Assembly (NCBI GenBank): GCA_043787975.1
Contig: JAYVUK010000045.1
Span: 1 to 64,000, forward strand
Direction of reading: 5' to 3'
DNA: 64,000 nt
From: JAPLDA01 sp043787975
GTDB lineage: Bacteria > Bacteroidota > Bacteroidia > AKYH767-A > 2013-40CM-41-45
Every line of letters begins with the position of its first letter. The first letter of the stretch is position 1. Both the position numbers and the translations under genes were made by a program. The notes below the pieces were generated by a model, which saw only the letters and a program-made list of their open reading frames with translations, was not told the DNA's origin and did not search any database. Shown here piece after piece: positions 8,382-16,877 of this stretch.

Positions 8382-9890
8382 ATGAAAAAATTTCTTATAG
8401 GAATTTATTTTCTATTTGCCCCATTTGTAAACGCCCAAACAGGCGTTGATAATTTTTGGCTAATGGGTGTGCATGGAACAGGTAATACACCCATAAATAT
8501 TGATTTTATGTCAGGTACTCCTAATGTGTATGCAACAACCCGATCGATGAATTTTGAAAGATCGGTAGGTGAGATTTCGGATACGTCTGGCAATCTGCTT
8601 TTTTATACGAATGGATGTTATGTTGCAAATTCATTAAACAATGAAATGTATAATGGAGACAGTTTAAATCCTGGAACTTGCACGAATAATGTTTGTTCAA
8701 GTGCGGGCGGAGTGATCCAAGATGGAGACATTGTACTTCCTGCGCCTGGCTATAAAGACCGTTACTATTTATTTCATGAAACCTGTGATTATAATAGCCC
8801 TGGTGCAAGACCAACAGAGCTTTTTTATACGATAATAGATATGTCCCAACAAGGTGGTCTTGGCGCAGTGATTTTAAAGAATCAAATCATCATTGATAAT
8901 GATTTTCTAAATGTGGGTTTTTTGAGCGCCTGTAAGCACGCTAATGGAAGAGATTGGTGGATTGTCGTTCATAATATGAACAATCTTTTTTATACATTGC
9001 TATTAACACCAGAAGGCATACAAGGACCTTTCATGCAAGCTTTAGATCCGGCTGTAGGATGGGTTAGTGGAAATTCACGAGATGCTGCCGGACAAACCGA
9101 GTTTTCGCCTGATGGAACTAAACTCGCAACAAGCACTTGGTGGACTCATTACACAATCGCAGTTATTCCTGATTTGCATTTATTTGATTTCGATCGTTGT
9201 ACAGGACTGTTTAGTAATCATAAATTACTATATTCAAACGCCTTTAATTTTCCAGGGGGGGGCGGAGGGCTTTCCTTTTCTCCAAACTCAAGATTTTTAT
9301 ACTTGGCAACTTTAGACACAATTCTTCAATTTGATATAACCGCGCCCGATATTGCAGCATCCCAAACGCCCGTTGGGGTTTATGATGACACAACAACAGG
9401 ATTCTGGTTTTCACAATTAGCTTATGATGATAAAATTTATATTGTTGATGGTACAAATTTAGAATTGCATTCATTTACTACCATTCATTCGCCTAATAGT
9501 CCTGGCTTAAGTTGCAATGTACAATTACATAATATTCAATTGCCTAATGGCTGTTTTCAGACATTACCAAATTATCCCAACTATCGCTTAGGTGCATTAA
9601 CTGGTAGCGGGTGTGATAGTTTAACCAGTGTAAATGAGGAAAATGATTTTCATCTTAAACTTAGTGTATATCCGAACCCTTCTGCTGAAGGTGTTTTTCA
9701 CTTTCAGTTTAATAACACAAGAGAGAAGATAAAAGAGTTAGAAGTAACCGATATAACTGGCAGAGTTGTTTATTCAGTTCATAAACCAACTTTTGAAATT
9801 AATATTTCTTTTGCTACCAGTGGTATCTATTTTTATTCAGCGCAAACAAGTAGTGGAAAGTTTTTTAATGGTAAGCTGATAAAGAAATAG
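8382..9890 (+). CDS. Large secreted protein with T9SS sorting domain, paralogue of the 27.1-kb gene
   Basis: A 502-aa exported protein with signal peptide (residues 1-18, ends VNAQ). It begins GVDNFWLMGVHG and contains INIDFMSGTP, LFYTNGCYVA, ACKHANGRDWWIVVHN, FSPDGTKLA, LFDFDRCTGLFSN and GLSFSPNSRFLYLAT in order. The same blocks occur in the same order in the protein at 27090-28613, so the two are paralogues. The FSPDG and SFSPNSRFLY units suggest a beta-propeller. The C-terminus (VYPNPSAEG, SGIYFYSAQ, GKLIKK) is a T9SS type A signal. A G8 run at 9255-9262 encodes part of a glycine string. Specific function unknown. Confidence 0.82.
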   Translation: MKKFLIGIYFLFAPFVNAQTGVDNFWLMGVHGTGNTPINIDFMSGTPNVYATTRSMNFERSVGEISDTSGNLLFYTNGCYVANSLNNEMYNGDSLNPGTCTNNVCSSAGGVIQDGDIVLPAPGYKDRYYLFHETCDYNSPGARPTELFYTIIDMSQQGGLGAVILKNQIIIDNDFLNVGFLSACKHANGRDWWIVVHNMNNLFYTLLLTPEGIQGPFMQALDPAVGWVSGNSRDAAGQTEFSPDGTKLATSTWWTHYTIAVIPDLHLFDFDRCTGLFSNHKLLYSNAFNFPGGGGGLSFSPNSRFLYLATLDTILQFDITAPDIAASQTPVGVYDDTTTGFWFSQLAYDDKIYIVDGTNLELHSFTTIHSPNSPGLSCNVQLHNIQLPNGCFQTLPNYPNYRLGALTGSGCDSLTSVNEENDFHLKLSVYPNPSAEGVFHFQFNNTREKIKELEVTDITGRVVYSVHKPTFEINISFATSGIYFYSAQTSSGKFFNGKLIKK

Positions 9891-9944
9891 TTTAGCTTTT
9901 TCCATTTGCATCTATAAGCTCATTCGGATGAAGCCATAACTTTG

Positions 9945-9972
9945 AACTAAGAACTAAGAACTTTGAACTATC
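9945..9972. repeat. Seven-base tandem units before ispH
   Basis: Four consecutive heptamers read AACTAAG, AACTAAG, AACTTTG, AACTATC. The last overlaps the -7 box of ispH. Confidence 0.6.
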
Positions 9973-9976
9973 TTTG
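9969..9976 (+). promoter_or_regulatory. -7 box of ispH, implying a near-leaderless mRNA
   Basis: TATCTTTG ends only four bases before the ATG at 9981. With transcription starting a few bases after the box, the mRNA would begin at or next to the start codon. This also rules against the upstream in-frame start at 9963, which lies inside or before the promoter. Confidence 0.6.
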
Positions 9977-9980
9977 TATC

Positions 9981-10883
9981 ATGAAAGTAACCATCGATCC
10001 TCATTCCGGTTTTTGTTTTGGAGTTGTGTATGCCATTCAAATGGCGGAGGAAGAACTTGAACGCTCGGGAAAATTATATTGCCTCGGGGATATCGTTCAC
10101 AACAACATGGAAGTGGAGCGTCTGAAATCGAAAGGACTTGAAATCATCGATCACGAACAACTGAAAAAGCTGAGCGGTTGCAAAGTATTGATTCGCGCAC
10201 ATGGTGAGCCTCCGGAAACATACCAGATCGCTTTGAAGAATAACATTGACCTGATCGATGCATCTTGCCCGGTTGTATTAAAACTTCAAAACCGTGTGCG
10301 TACAAGTTTTGAAGATGTGGAAATTAACGATGGACAAATTGTAATTTACGGCGAGCAAGGTCACGCCGAAGTAAACGGGCTAGTGGGACAAACGGAAGGG
10401 AAGGCCATCATTGTAAAGACGGAAGAAGATCTTGTCAAAATCGATTTTAAGAAACCGGTTTATTTCTTTTCACAGACTACAAAAAGCACGAAAGGTTTTG
10501 AGGCGATGAAAAAGTTGATTGAAGACAGGATTGGAGCACAGCAAAATTCATCGTTGAAACCCGAAGAACTTTTTGAATCGAACGACACAATCTGCCGCCA
10601 GGTTTCCAATCGAGAACCACAACTTAAAATATTTTCTAAAGAATACGATGCGATTGTTTTTGTGAGTGGAAAGAAAAGTTCCAATGGAAAAGCATTGTAT
10701 GACGTCTGCAAATCTGCAAACCCAAAATCCTATTTTGTTTCTGATGTGGATGAGATTCAATCCAACTGGTTTGAGAACCTGAATTCAGTTGGTATCTGTG
10801 GAGCAACATCAACTCCAATGTGGTTGATGGAAAAAGTTGCCGGTTACCTGGAGAAAATGAACCCTGCAAGTGTGGGAAGTTAA
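9981..10883 (+). CDS. ispH: 4-hydroxy-3-methylbut-2-enyl diphosphate reductase
   Basis: Last enzyme of the MEP isoprenoid pathway; reduces HMBPP to IPP and DMAPP using a [4Fe-4S] cluster. The three cluster cysteines are Cys12 (GFCFGV), Cys96 (DASCPVV) and Cys205 (DTICRQ). Substrate-site residues His40 (GDIVHN), His74 (RAHGEP), His128 (GEQGHAE) and the SQTT motif near 164-167 are all present. Length from this start is 300 aa. I chose ATG 9981 because a -7 box ends at 9976. With ispE at 24.1-24.9 kb the organism evidently uses the MEP route. Confidence 0.96.
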   Translation: MKVTIDPHSGFCFGVVYAIQMAEEELERSGKLYCLGDIVHNNMEVERLKSKGLEIIDHEQLKKLSGCKVLIRAHGEPPETYQIALKNNIDLIDASCPVVLKLQNRVRTSFEDVEINDGQIVIYGEQGHAEVNGLVGQTEGKAIIVKTEEDLVKIDFKKPVYFFSQTTKSTKGFEAMKKLIEDRIGAQQNSSLKPEELFESNDTICRQVSNREPQLKIFSKEYDAIVFVSGKKSSNGKALYDVCKSANPKSYFVSDVDEIQSNWFENLNSVGICGATSTPMWLMEKVAGYLEKMNPASVGS

Positions 10884-10920
10884 TTCCCGGTAAACTTTTT
10901 TCTTTACCACTAAAATATTT

Positions 10921-11820
10921 TCAAAAAGTCCAGCAAAAATCGATCGGTCTTTCATTACCTGCCGCACCTGCATGCTTCGTTAGTTTCATCAGGTCTTCAA
11001 TCGTCCGCAAAATTTTATAATGATTGATGGTGGCAGCATATACACCTTGCTTTACATGTGCTCCATAAAAAACAGTTGCGATTCTGTTATTCCCGCTCCA
11101 GTCATCTTCATCATAGGTTACAATCAAAAGAGAATTGTTTTGTGCACACCAATTCGCATAGGCGCTTAAGTTAGTTTGCAGCCAGCGGTCAAATTGTTTT
11201 GTCCTGTTGCTGTCAGGGGCACACACGTCATGTCCGTCATTACAAAGATTTGGAATAATAAAACACACGTCTGGCAAAAGAAAAAAGTCAGCAGGCATTT
11301 CAGAAATCGGTTGGTTGAAAGAGGCCGGAACCTGGTTTGGACCTGACCCCGTCCAGTTGGAAACGGGATTGTGCTTCCGGGCATACAACCCCGAAGAAAC
11401 ATCATCGAAACCGGAGTATGGTAAATCTTCTGAATAGCAAACGAACGTTTTTCCGTAGTTGAACAATTCGCGCGCTAGGTTGGGCGTGGTGAAATGTTCA
11501 ACGGGTTTACTGTTATCCATTATCCCTTGGTTGGAGCCGCTAAACAAACAAAGATAATTCGGTTGTGAGGGATGCTGAATACCAAAGGAAGAAATAAAGG
11601 CAGCTCCGGAATGGGCAAGTGAATTTATGTAAGGAGCATCGTTGATACTGTCGAAGACAGTGCTTGCCTTTTCATTTTCTCCGATCACTACAACAATTTT
11701 ATTGAATTGGGGAATCCTGTTTGTTCCATCCAGACTGCTTTCCCGTCTGCATGAAGTGAATAAAAATAGTATGCTTGCAGTGAATGCTATACAAGCATCT
11801 CTAGAAAAAGGTTGATTCAT
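10921..11820 (-). CDS. Lipoprotein phosphoesterase (AcpA/phospholipase C superfamily)
   Basis: Predicted exported lipoprotein of 299 aa in the alkaline-phosphatase-like phosphoesterase family that includes acid phosphatases and non-haemolytic phospholipase C. The signal peptide ends in a lipobox (LFLFTSC, Cys about residue 24). Family landmarks are VVVIGENEKAS at the N-terminal metal site, HPSQPNYL, and TYDEDDWSGNNR, where the acidic cluster binds metal. The substrate (phosphomonoester or phosphodiester) cannot be fixed from sequence. It is convergent with ispH, 37 bases away. Confidence 0.82.
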   Translation of the reverse strand: MNQPFSRDACIAFTASILFLFTSCRRESSLDGTNRIPQFNKIVVVIGENEKASTVFDSINDAPYINSLAHSGAAFISSFGIQHPSQPNYLCLFSGSNQGIMDNSKPVEHFTTPNLARELFNYGKTFVCYSEDLPYSGFDDVSSGLYARKHNPVSNWTGSGPNQVPASFNQPISEMPADFFLLPDVCFIIPNLCNDGHDVCAPDSNRTKQFDRWLQTNLSAYANWCAQNNSLLIVTYDEDDWSGNNRIATVFYGAHVKQGVYAATINHYKILRTIEDLMKLTKHAGAAGNERPIDFCWTF

Positions 11821-11990
11821 TTTATAAGTTCATTACTTGCCCGTAAAGTTAATATAGTTGTTTCAATAGAGAAGGGTTTGCAAAGCATAGGAAATCGATC
11901 AGATGATGGCCTTTAATTTTGACTATAAACCGGAGTTTTTACTCTTGATCTTATCAATTATTTCGCTTCAAATTACTCCTGTAATTTAGT

Positions 11991-12020
11991 TTTGATTTTT
12001 ATATTTTTTCGTTACATTTG
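11991..12020 (+). promoter_or_regulatory. Full -33/-7 promoter of rpsA
   Basis: TTTG at 11991-11994 is followed after 18 bases by TACATTTG at 12013-12020, matching both halves of the Bacteroidota promoter. The transcript would start about 45 bases before the rpsA ATG. The leader contains a small hairpin (CCTTTTATAGAAAAGG). Confidence 0.7.
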
Positions 12021-12072
12021 CGTCCCTTTTATAGAAAAGGACTAACTCTATTTATAAACCTAACTAACTAAA

Positions 12073-14013
12073 ATGATTACAGAATCAGAAGAAATTACGA
12101 ATCAAACAACGGAAACCCCTGAAAATAATGTGGTAAAAGCGAATCCGTTTGCTTTCAACTGGGACAATGCTGACAGCAAAGGATTAGAAGGATACACCTC
12201 TGAAGAGCGTAGCCGTCTTGAAAAAATGTACGATAACACGCTGAATGCAGTTGTTGAACATGATATTGTAGAAGGAGTTGTTGTTTCAATTTCCCCAAAA
12301 GATGTGCTGATTAACATCGGCTACAAGTCTGATGGCTTGGTTCCTTTAACAGAATTCCGCCACATGCCTGACCTGAAAATCGGCGACAAAGTGGAAGTGT
12401 ATGTGGAAACACAGGAAGATAAAAACGGTCAGTTAATCCTTTCTCACAAACAGGCTCGCGCCCTGAAATCATGGGAGCGTGTAAATGCATCACTTGAAAA
12501 AGATGAAATCATCCAGGGCTTTGTAAAATGCCGTACCAAAGGTGGTTTGATCGTAGACGTTTTCGGAATCGAAGCGTTCCTTCCTGGTTCACAGATTGAC
12601 GTGAAACCAATTCGTGATTACGATCAGTTTGTCGGAAAGACCATGGAATTTAAAGTGGTTAAAATCAACAACGAATTTAAGAACGTTGTTGTATCACATA
12701 AAGTATTGATTGAAGAAGAACTTGAGCAGCAGAAAGCTGAGATCATGAAGAAGCTTGAGAAAGGTCAGGTTCTCGAAGGTACCGTGAAGAACATCACGTC
12801 GTATGGTGTATTCATGGATCTTGGAGGCGTTGACGGACTTCTTCACATCACCGATATTTCGTGGGGACGAATTTCTCATCCTGAAGAAATATTGAAACTC
12901 GATGAAAAAATTAACGTGGTAATTCTTGATTTCGATGATGAGAAAAAGAGAATTGCACTCGGATTAAAACAATTGACTCCGCATCCTTGGTCGCAACTTG
13001 ATACAGAATTGAAAGTGGGTGATAAGGTAAAAGGTAAAGTGGTTGTGATTGCTGACTACGGTGCATTTGTTGAAATCGCACAAGGCGTTGAAGGCTTGAT
13101 TCACGTTTCTGAAATGTCGTGGTCACAGCATTTACGAAGCCCACATGAATTCCTGAAAGTGGGAGATGAGATCGATGCTGTTGTCCTGACTCTTGATCGT
13201 GAAGAACGCAAGATGTCACTTGGTATCAAACAACTGAAACCGGATCCTTGGACCAACGTTGCAGCGAAATATTTGGTTGGTTCAAAACACACATCAACAG
13301 TGAAAAACTTCCAGAACTTCGGAGTGTTTGTTGAACTCGAAGAAGGTATTGACGGGTTGGTTCACATCTCTGATTTGTCATGGCAGAAAAAAATTAAACA
13401 CCCGTCAGAATTCTGCAAGATCGGTGATAAGATGGAAGTCGTGGTACTTGAAGTAGATCCGGAAAGCCGCAGACTCAGTCTCGGTCACAAACAACTTGAG
13501 GACAATCCGTGGGAAGTTTTCGAAACCATCTTTACAAACGATTCAGTGCATGAAGGAACTGTTTTAAAGATCACTGACAAAGGTGCTATCATCGCTCTTC
13601 CTTATGGAATCGAAGGTTTCGCCCCGATGAAACATCTTGTTAAAGAAAACGGAGCATCGTTAAAAGTGGATGAGAAGGCAGAATTTAAAATCCTTGAATT
13701 CTCAAAAGAGAACAAACGTATCCTTGTTTCTCACAGCCGTTTGCATGAAGAGAAAACTTCACAGGCTCGTAATGCTGAGAATACTGAGAAAGGCAAAGAG
13801 CGTGAAGAAGGAGTAAAAGCAGTAAAGAAATTAAAGGATAATCAGGAGAAAACAACGCTTGGTGATATTTCTGCTCTATCAAATTTGAAAAATGAAATGG
13901 AGACTGCGGAGAAAAAGACACGTAAGAAAAAGGCTGACGAAGCTGAGTTAAATGGCTCGGCAACGGATTCAGCGGATGTCGCATCGACAGAAGAAGAAAA
14001 GAAAGAAGAATAA
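12073..14013 (+). CDS. rpsA: 30S ribosomal protein S1
   Basis: mRNA-binding ribosomal protein of 646 aa. It carries about six S1 RNA-binding domains between residues 60 and 560. The clearest are VKNITSYGVFMDLGGVDGLLHITD, KVVVIADYGAFVEIAQGVEGLIHVSE and VKNFQNFGVFVELEEGIDGLVHISD types, each followed by a KRIALGLKQL-like strand (motifs given in part). The N-terminal 50 residues and the C-terminal 85 residues are charged and low in complexity. It has a strong promoter upstream and a strong intrinsic terminator downstream, so it is a monocistronic unit. Confidence 0.95.
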   Translation: MITESEEITNQTTETPENNVVKANPFAFNWDNADSKGLEGYTSEERSRLEKMYDNTLNAVVEHDIVEGVVVSISPKDVLINIGYKSDGLVPLTEFRHMPDLKIGDKVEVYVETQEDKNGQLILSHKQARALKSWERVNASLEKDEIIQGFVKCRTKGGLIVDVFGIEAFLPGSQIDVKPIRDYDQFVGKTMEFKVVKINNEFKNVVVSHKVLIEEELEQQKAEIMKKLEKGQVLEGTVKNITSYGVFMDLGGVDGLLHITDISWGRISHPEEILKLDEKINVVILDFDDEKKRIALGLKQLTPHPWSQLDTELKVGDKVKGKVVVIADYGAFVEIAQGVEGLIHVSEMSWSQHLRSPHEFLKVGDEIDAVVLTLDREERKMSLGIKQLKPDPWTNVAAKYLVGSKHTSTVKNFQNFGVFVELEEGIDGLVHISDLSWQKKIKHPSEFCKIGDKMEVVVLEVDPESRRLSLGHKQLEDNPWEVFETIFTNDSVHEGTVLKITDKGAIIALPYGIEGFAPMKHLVKENGASLKVDEKAEFKILEFSKENKRILVSHSRLHEEKTSQARNAENTEKGKEREEGVKAVKKLKDNQEKTTLGDISALSNLKNEMETAEKKTRKKKADEAELNGSATDSADVASTEEEKKEE

Positions 14014-14020
14014 TTTTTAA

Positions 14021-14053
14021 AAATCCCCCCGATGTATCGGGGGGATTTTTTTT
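14021..14053 (+). terminator. Intrinsic terminator of rpsA
   Basis: A 13-bp perfect stem (AAATCCCCCCGAT / ATCGGGGGGATTT) with a two-base loop is followed by a T8 run. Confidence 0.92.
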
Positions 14054-14076
14054 GAAATAACGTTGGCATTTAATTT

Positions 14077-14084
14077 TATCTTTG
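14077..14084 (+). promoter_or_regulatory. -7 box of pyrR
   Basis: TATCTTTG lies 12 bases before the ATG at 14097. An in-frame TTG at 14082 falls inside this box and is therefore unlikely to be the start. Confidence 0.6.
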
Positions 14085-14096
14085 GCGATTACCGAT

Positions 14097-14636
14097 ATGC
14101 AAAAAAGATTGCTGCTTAACAGTAAACATTTTGAAATCACGATCAGCCGTTTGTGTTATCAACTGATCGAGAACCACAACGATTTTTCCGAATCTGCCAT
14201 CATCGGTTTGCAACCAAGAGGAATATTTCTTGCCAACAGGATTCACCAACGCCTTTCCGAAATTTTAAAGACAGATAAAATTCTGCTCGGCAATCTCGAT
14301 GTTACGTTTCATCGGGATGATTACAGGAGAAGAGACATTGTAATTCCCAGCGAGACAAAATTGGATTTTATCGTCGAGGACAAGAAAGTGATTCTTGTCG
14401 ATGATGTATTGTATACAGGCAGAACAATCCGGGCGGGAATGGATGCTTTGCTCGATTTCGGTCGTGCAAAAAAAATTGAACTGCTTACGCTCATCGACAG
14501 GCGTTATAGCCGTCATCTTCCGATCGAATCTGATTACATCGGAATCCGGGTGGATACGATTACATCTGAAAAAGTAAAAGTGCAATGGAAGGAAACAGAT
14601 GGCGAGGATGCAATCTGGCTCATCACAGAAAAGTGA
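14097..14636 (+). CDS. pyrR: Bifunctional pyr operon regulator / uracil phosphoribosyltransferase type PyrR
   Basis: Phosphoribosyltransferase-fold protein of 179 aa. The PRPP-binding motif VILVDDVLYTGRT is at residues 98-110 with the Asp pair 102-103. IIGLQPRGIFLA near 35-46 and the RRRDIVIPSE loop fit PyrR. PyrR proteins regulate pyrimidine genes by RNA binding and may have UPRT activity. It lies 64 bases upstream of pyrB, in line with the classic pyrR-pyrB order. I use ATG 14097 because the upstream TTG is inside the promoter. Confidence 0.9.
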   Translation: MQKRLLLNSKHFEITISRLCYQLIENHNDFSESAIIGLQPRGIFLANRIHQRLSEILKTDKILLGNLDVTFHRDDYRRRDIVIPSETKLDFIVEDKKVILVDDVLYTGRTIRAGMDALLDFGRAKKIELLTLIDRRYSRHLPIESDYIGIRVDTITSEKVKVQWKETDGEDAIWLITEK

Positions 14637-14672
14637 ATTTGATAATTAGATAATATGATAATTAGCAAATGA

Positions 14673-14700
14673 AACAACTAACAACTAACAACTAACAACT
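14673..14700. repeat. Seven-base tandem repeat before pyrB
   Basis: Four uninterrupted copies of AACAACT abut the GTG start of pyrB, so they occupy the place where a ribosome-binding region would lie. Confidence 0.7.
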
Positions 14701-15627
14701 GTGTCACGATTAAGTGTCAAACATCTTTTAGGAATAAAAGGCCTTTTAAAGGAAGACATTGAATTGATATTTTCGACGGCTGATAATTTTAAAGACGTTT
14801 TAAACCGGCCAATCAAAAAAATTCCTTCGTTGCGTGATGTAACCATTGCGAATTTATTCTTTGAAAATTCAACGCGCACACGTTTATCATTTGAATTGGC
14901 GGAAAGAAGATTGTCGGCCGATGTCGTAAATTTTTCAGCATCCTCATCGTCCGTCAGCAAAGGCGAAACACTGATTGACACGGTGAATAATATTCTTGCC
15001 ATGAAAGTGGACATTGTTGTGATGCGGCATCCCAATCCGGGTTCGGCAGTATTTCTTTCCAAACATATTCATTCTAGAATTATCAACGCCGGTGATGGCG
15101 CACATGAACACCCTACACAGGCATTGCTCGATGCGTATTCCATCCGTGAAAAATACGGAGAGGTGAAAGGAAAGAAAGTGGTGATTGTAGGAGACATCAT
15201 GCACTCACGTGTTGCACTCTCTAATATTTTTTGTTTGCAAAAGTTAGGTGCTGAAGTGATGGTTTGCGGGCCGACTACCTTGATGCCGAAATACATTTCA
15301 TCACTCGGTGTAAAAGTTGAACACAATCTTCGCAAAGCACTTGAGTGGTGCGACATTGCCAACATGCTACGCATTCAGTTGGAGCGACAGGACATAAAAT
15401 ATTTCCCATCACTTCGTGAATACATCATGCAATATGGTTTAAACAAAGCGATGCTGGATTCGCTTGGTAAAAAAATCACTGTCATGCATCCCGGTCCAAT
15501 TAACAGGGGAGTAGAGATCACCAGCGATGTGGCCGACTCGGATCAATCCATTATTTTAAACCAGGTTGAGAATGGTGTAGCAATAAGAATGGCAGTGCTT
15601 TATCTTTTAGCAGGAGAAGTGAGTTAG
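14701..15627 (+). CDS. pyrB: Aspartate carbamoyltransferase catalytic subunit
   Basis: Condenses carbamoyl phosphate and L-aspartate, the committed step of pyrimidine synthesis. The carbamoyl-phosphate site STRTR is at residues 57-61, HEHPTQ at 135-140 and HPGPINRG at 263-270. Length of 308 aa is standard. Translation probably starts at GTG 14701, since the N-terminal SRLSVKHLLGI aligns with the usual family start and there is no nearby ATG. The start is directly preceded by a heptamer array. No pyrI is visible. Confidence 0.95.
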   Translation: MSRLSVKHLLGIKGLLKEDIELIFSTADNFKDVLNRPIKKIPSLRDVTIANLFFENSTRTRLSFELAERRLSADVVNFSASSSSVSKGETLIDTVNNILAMKVDIVVMRHPNPGSAVFLSKHIHSRIINAGDGAHEHPTQALLDAYSIREKYGEVKGKKVVIVGDIMHSRVALSNIFCLQKLGAEVMVCGPTTLMPKYISSLGVKVEHNLRKALEWCDIANMLRIQLERQDIKYFPSLREYIMQYGLNKAMLDSLGKKITVMHPGPINRGVEITSDVADSDQSIILNQVENGVAIRMAVLYLLAGEVS

Positions 15628-15723
15628 TTTTCTCTTAGAAGAGCGCAAACTCTTTTCAACAAACGTCAAATTATCAGTGTTAATAAAATCTTCCCGACTT
15701 TTTGATGTCCGACTTTTTTCGCG

Positions 15724-15731
15724 TAAATTTG
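15724..15731 (+). promoter_or_regulatory. -7 box of the STAS gene
   Basis: TAAATTTG matches TAnnTTTG, 17 bases before the ATG at 15748. Confidence 0.5.
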
Positions 15732-15747
15732 AACAAACCTTAGAACT

Positions 15748-16119
15748 ATGAAATTCATAATAGATAAACAAGAAAAGTACACTCTCCTCCGTTTACAAGA
15801 AGCAAAGCTTAATTCACTGATTTCGTCAGAACTTAAAGCTGAATTCGTTTCATTGAATCAGCAAGCGCTGAGCAATGTGATCGTTGATTTAAGCGAAACA
15901 CAATATTGCGATTCATCAGGACTGAGCGCTATACTTGTTGGTTACCGCTTGAGCAGAAATGCAGGAGGATCTTTTGTTCTTGCAGGATTGCAGGATCATG
16001 TTCGCAAATTGATTTCAATTTCGCAATTGGATAACATGCTTGTGATTACTCCTACCGTAAGTGAAGCAGTGGATTTGATTTTTATGGATGAAGTTGAAAA
16101 ACATTTGCATAAAGAATAA
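15748..16119 (+). CDS. STAS-domain protein, anti-sigma factor antagonist type
   Basis: A 123-aa single-domain protein of the SpoIIAA/RsbV fold. The phosphorylation loop YCDSSGLSAIL contains the D55-S56-S57-G58 motif; one of the serines is the expected phospho-acceptor for a partner kinase. No such kinase or sigma factor is adjacent, so the pathway is unknown. It begins a tight cluster: a T9SS cargo gene starts 9 bases after its stop and rnz overlaps that gene by 4 bases. Confidence 0.85.
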   Translation: MKFIIDKQEKYTLLRLQEAKLNSLISSELKAEFVSLNQQALSNVIVDLSETQYCDSSGLSAILVGYRLSRNAGGSFVLAGLQDHVRKLISISQLDNMLVITPTVSEAVDLIFMDEVEKHLHKE

Positions 16120-16127
16120 TAAAACGG

Positions 16128-16877
16128 ATGCGAAATCTCATGAAAAGAATCATACTATTGATTTCATTTTTATATTTTATTGCTTCAGGTTCTTTTGCAC
16201 AGTGCATTCCTGACGGTTCCATTGTGGATGCAGGAATCTATCCTGACAGTGCAACCGGATTGCCTCATGCCATTGTTGGTACAGCCTATTCAACAGTTAT
16301 TCAACTAAAGGTATTGACTGATACATCAGGAGTGAACGTTGATTCAATTGATATCGCATCGGTATCAGGATTACCTGCCGGATTTTCATACCAGTGTACT
16401 CCGTCTTCCTGTCATTTTCCGGGAGGATCGAATGCATGTATTTTACTTTTTGGTCCGGCTCCGACGGCTGGTATGGCAGGACAAATTTTTCCGCTTAATG
16501 TAGGAGCAACTTTATACGGACATTTGGGAATAATCCCTGTGTCTCAACCCGGAAACATTACACGTTACCGGATCGTTGTGGATCCTGTTTCGGGCATTTC
16601 TTCTTTGTCTAATGATAAATTTGACGTGGCTCAAAATGTTCCAAACCCTTTCAGCAAGACGACAGAGATTTCATTCAACAGTCCTTCGAATGAGTTGTCG
16701 ACATTGAAAGTTTCCAATCTTCTTGGAAAAGTTGTTTTCTCAAAATCGGTTTTTGCACAAAGAGGATTGAACAAGATTACGCTTTCATCCAAAGATTTTG
16801 ATGCGGGAATTTATATGTACACCATTGGTAATTCCAGGACTTCGATTACGAAACGAATGATCGTATCAAACGAATGA
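16128..16877 (+). CDS. Small secreted protein with T9SS sorting domain
   Basis: A 249-aa exported protein. ATG 16128 and ATG 16140 are both possible starts; the second gives a cleaner signal peptide (MKRIILL ... GSFAQ). The mature region has a beta-sandwich look with cysteine pairs (SYQCTPSSCHF, SNACILL). It ends with a T9SS type A domain (NVPNPFSKTTEISF, GIYMYTIG, KRMIVSNE). Its stop overlaps the rnz start by four bases, an unusual coupling of a surface protein to an RNase gene. Function unknown. Confidence 0.78.
   Translation: MRNLMKRIILLISFLYFIASGSFAQCIPDGSIVDAGIYPDSATGLPHAIVGTAYSTVIQLKVLTDTSGVNVDSIDIASVSGLPAGFSYQCTPSSCHFPGGSNACILLFGPAPTAGMAGQIFPLNVGATLYGHLGIIPVSQPGNITRYRIVVDPVSGISSLSNDKFDVAQNVPNPFSKTTEISFNSPSNELSTLKVSNLLGKVVFSKSVFAQRGLNKITLSSKDFDAGIYMYTIGNSRTSITKRMIVSNE

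Noticed and set aside
13685..14140. 151-codon minus-strand ORF across the rpsA end
   Set aside because: Antisense to the Lys/Glu-rich rpsA tail and reads through its terminator; composition is an artefact of that tail.
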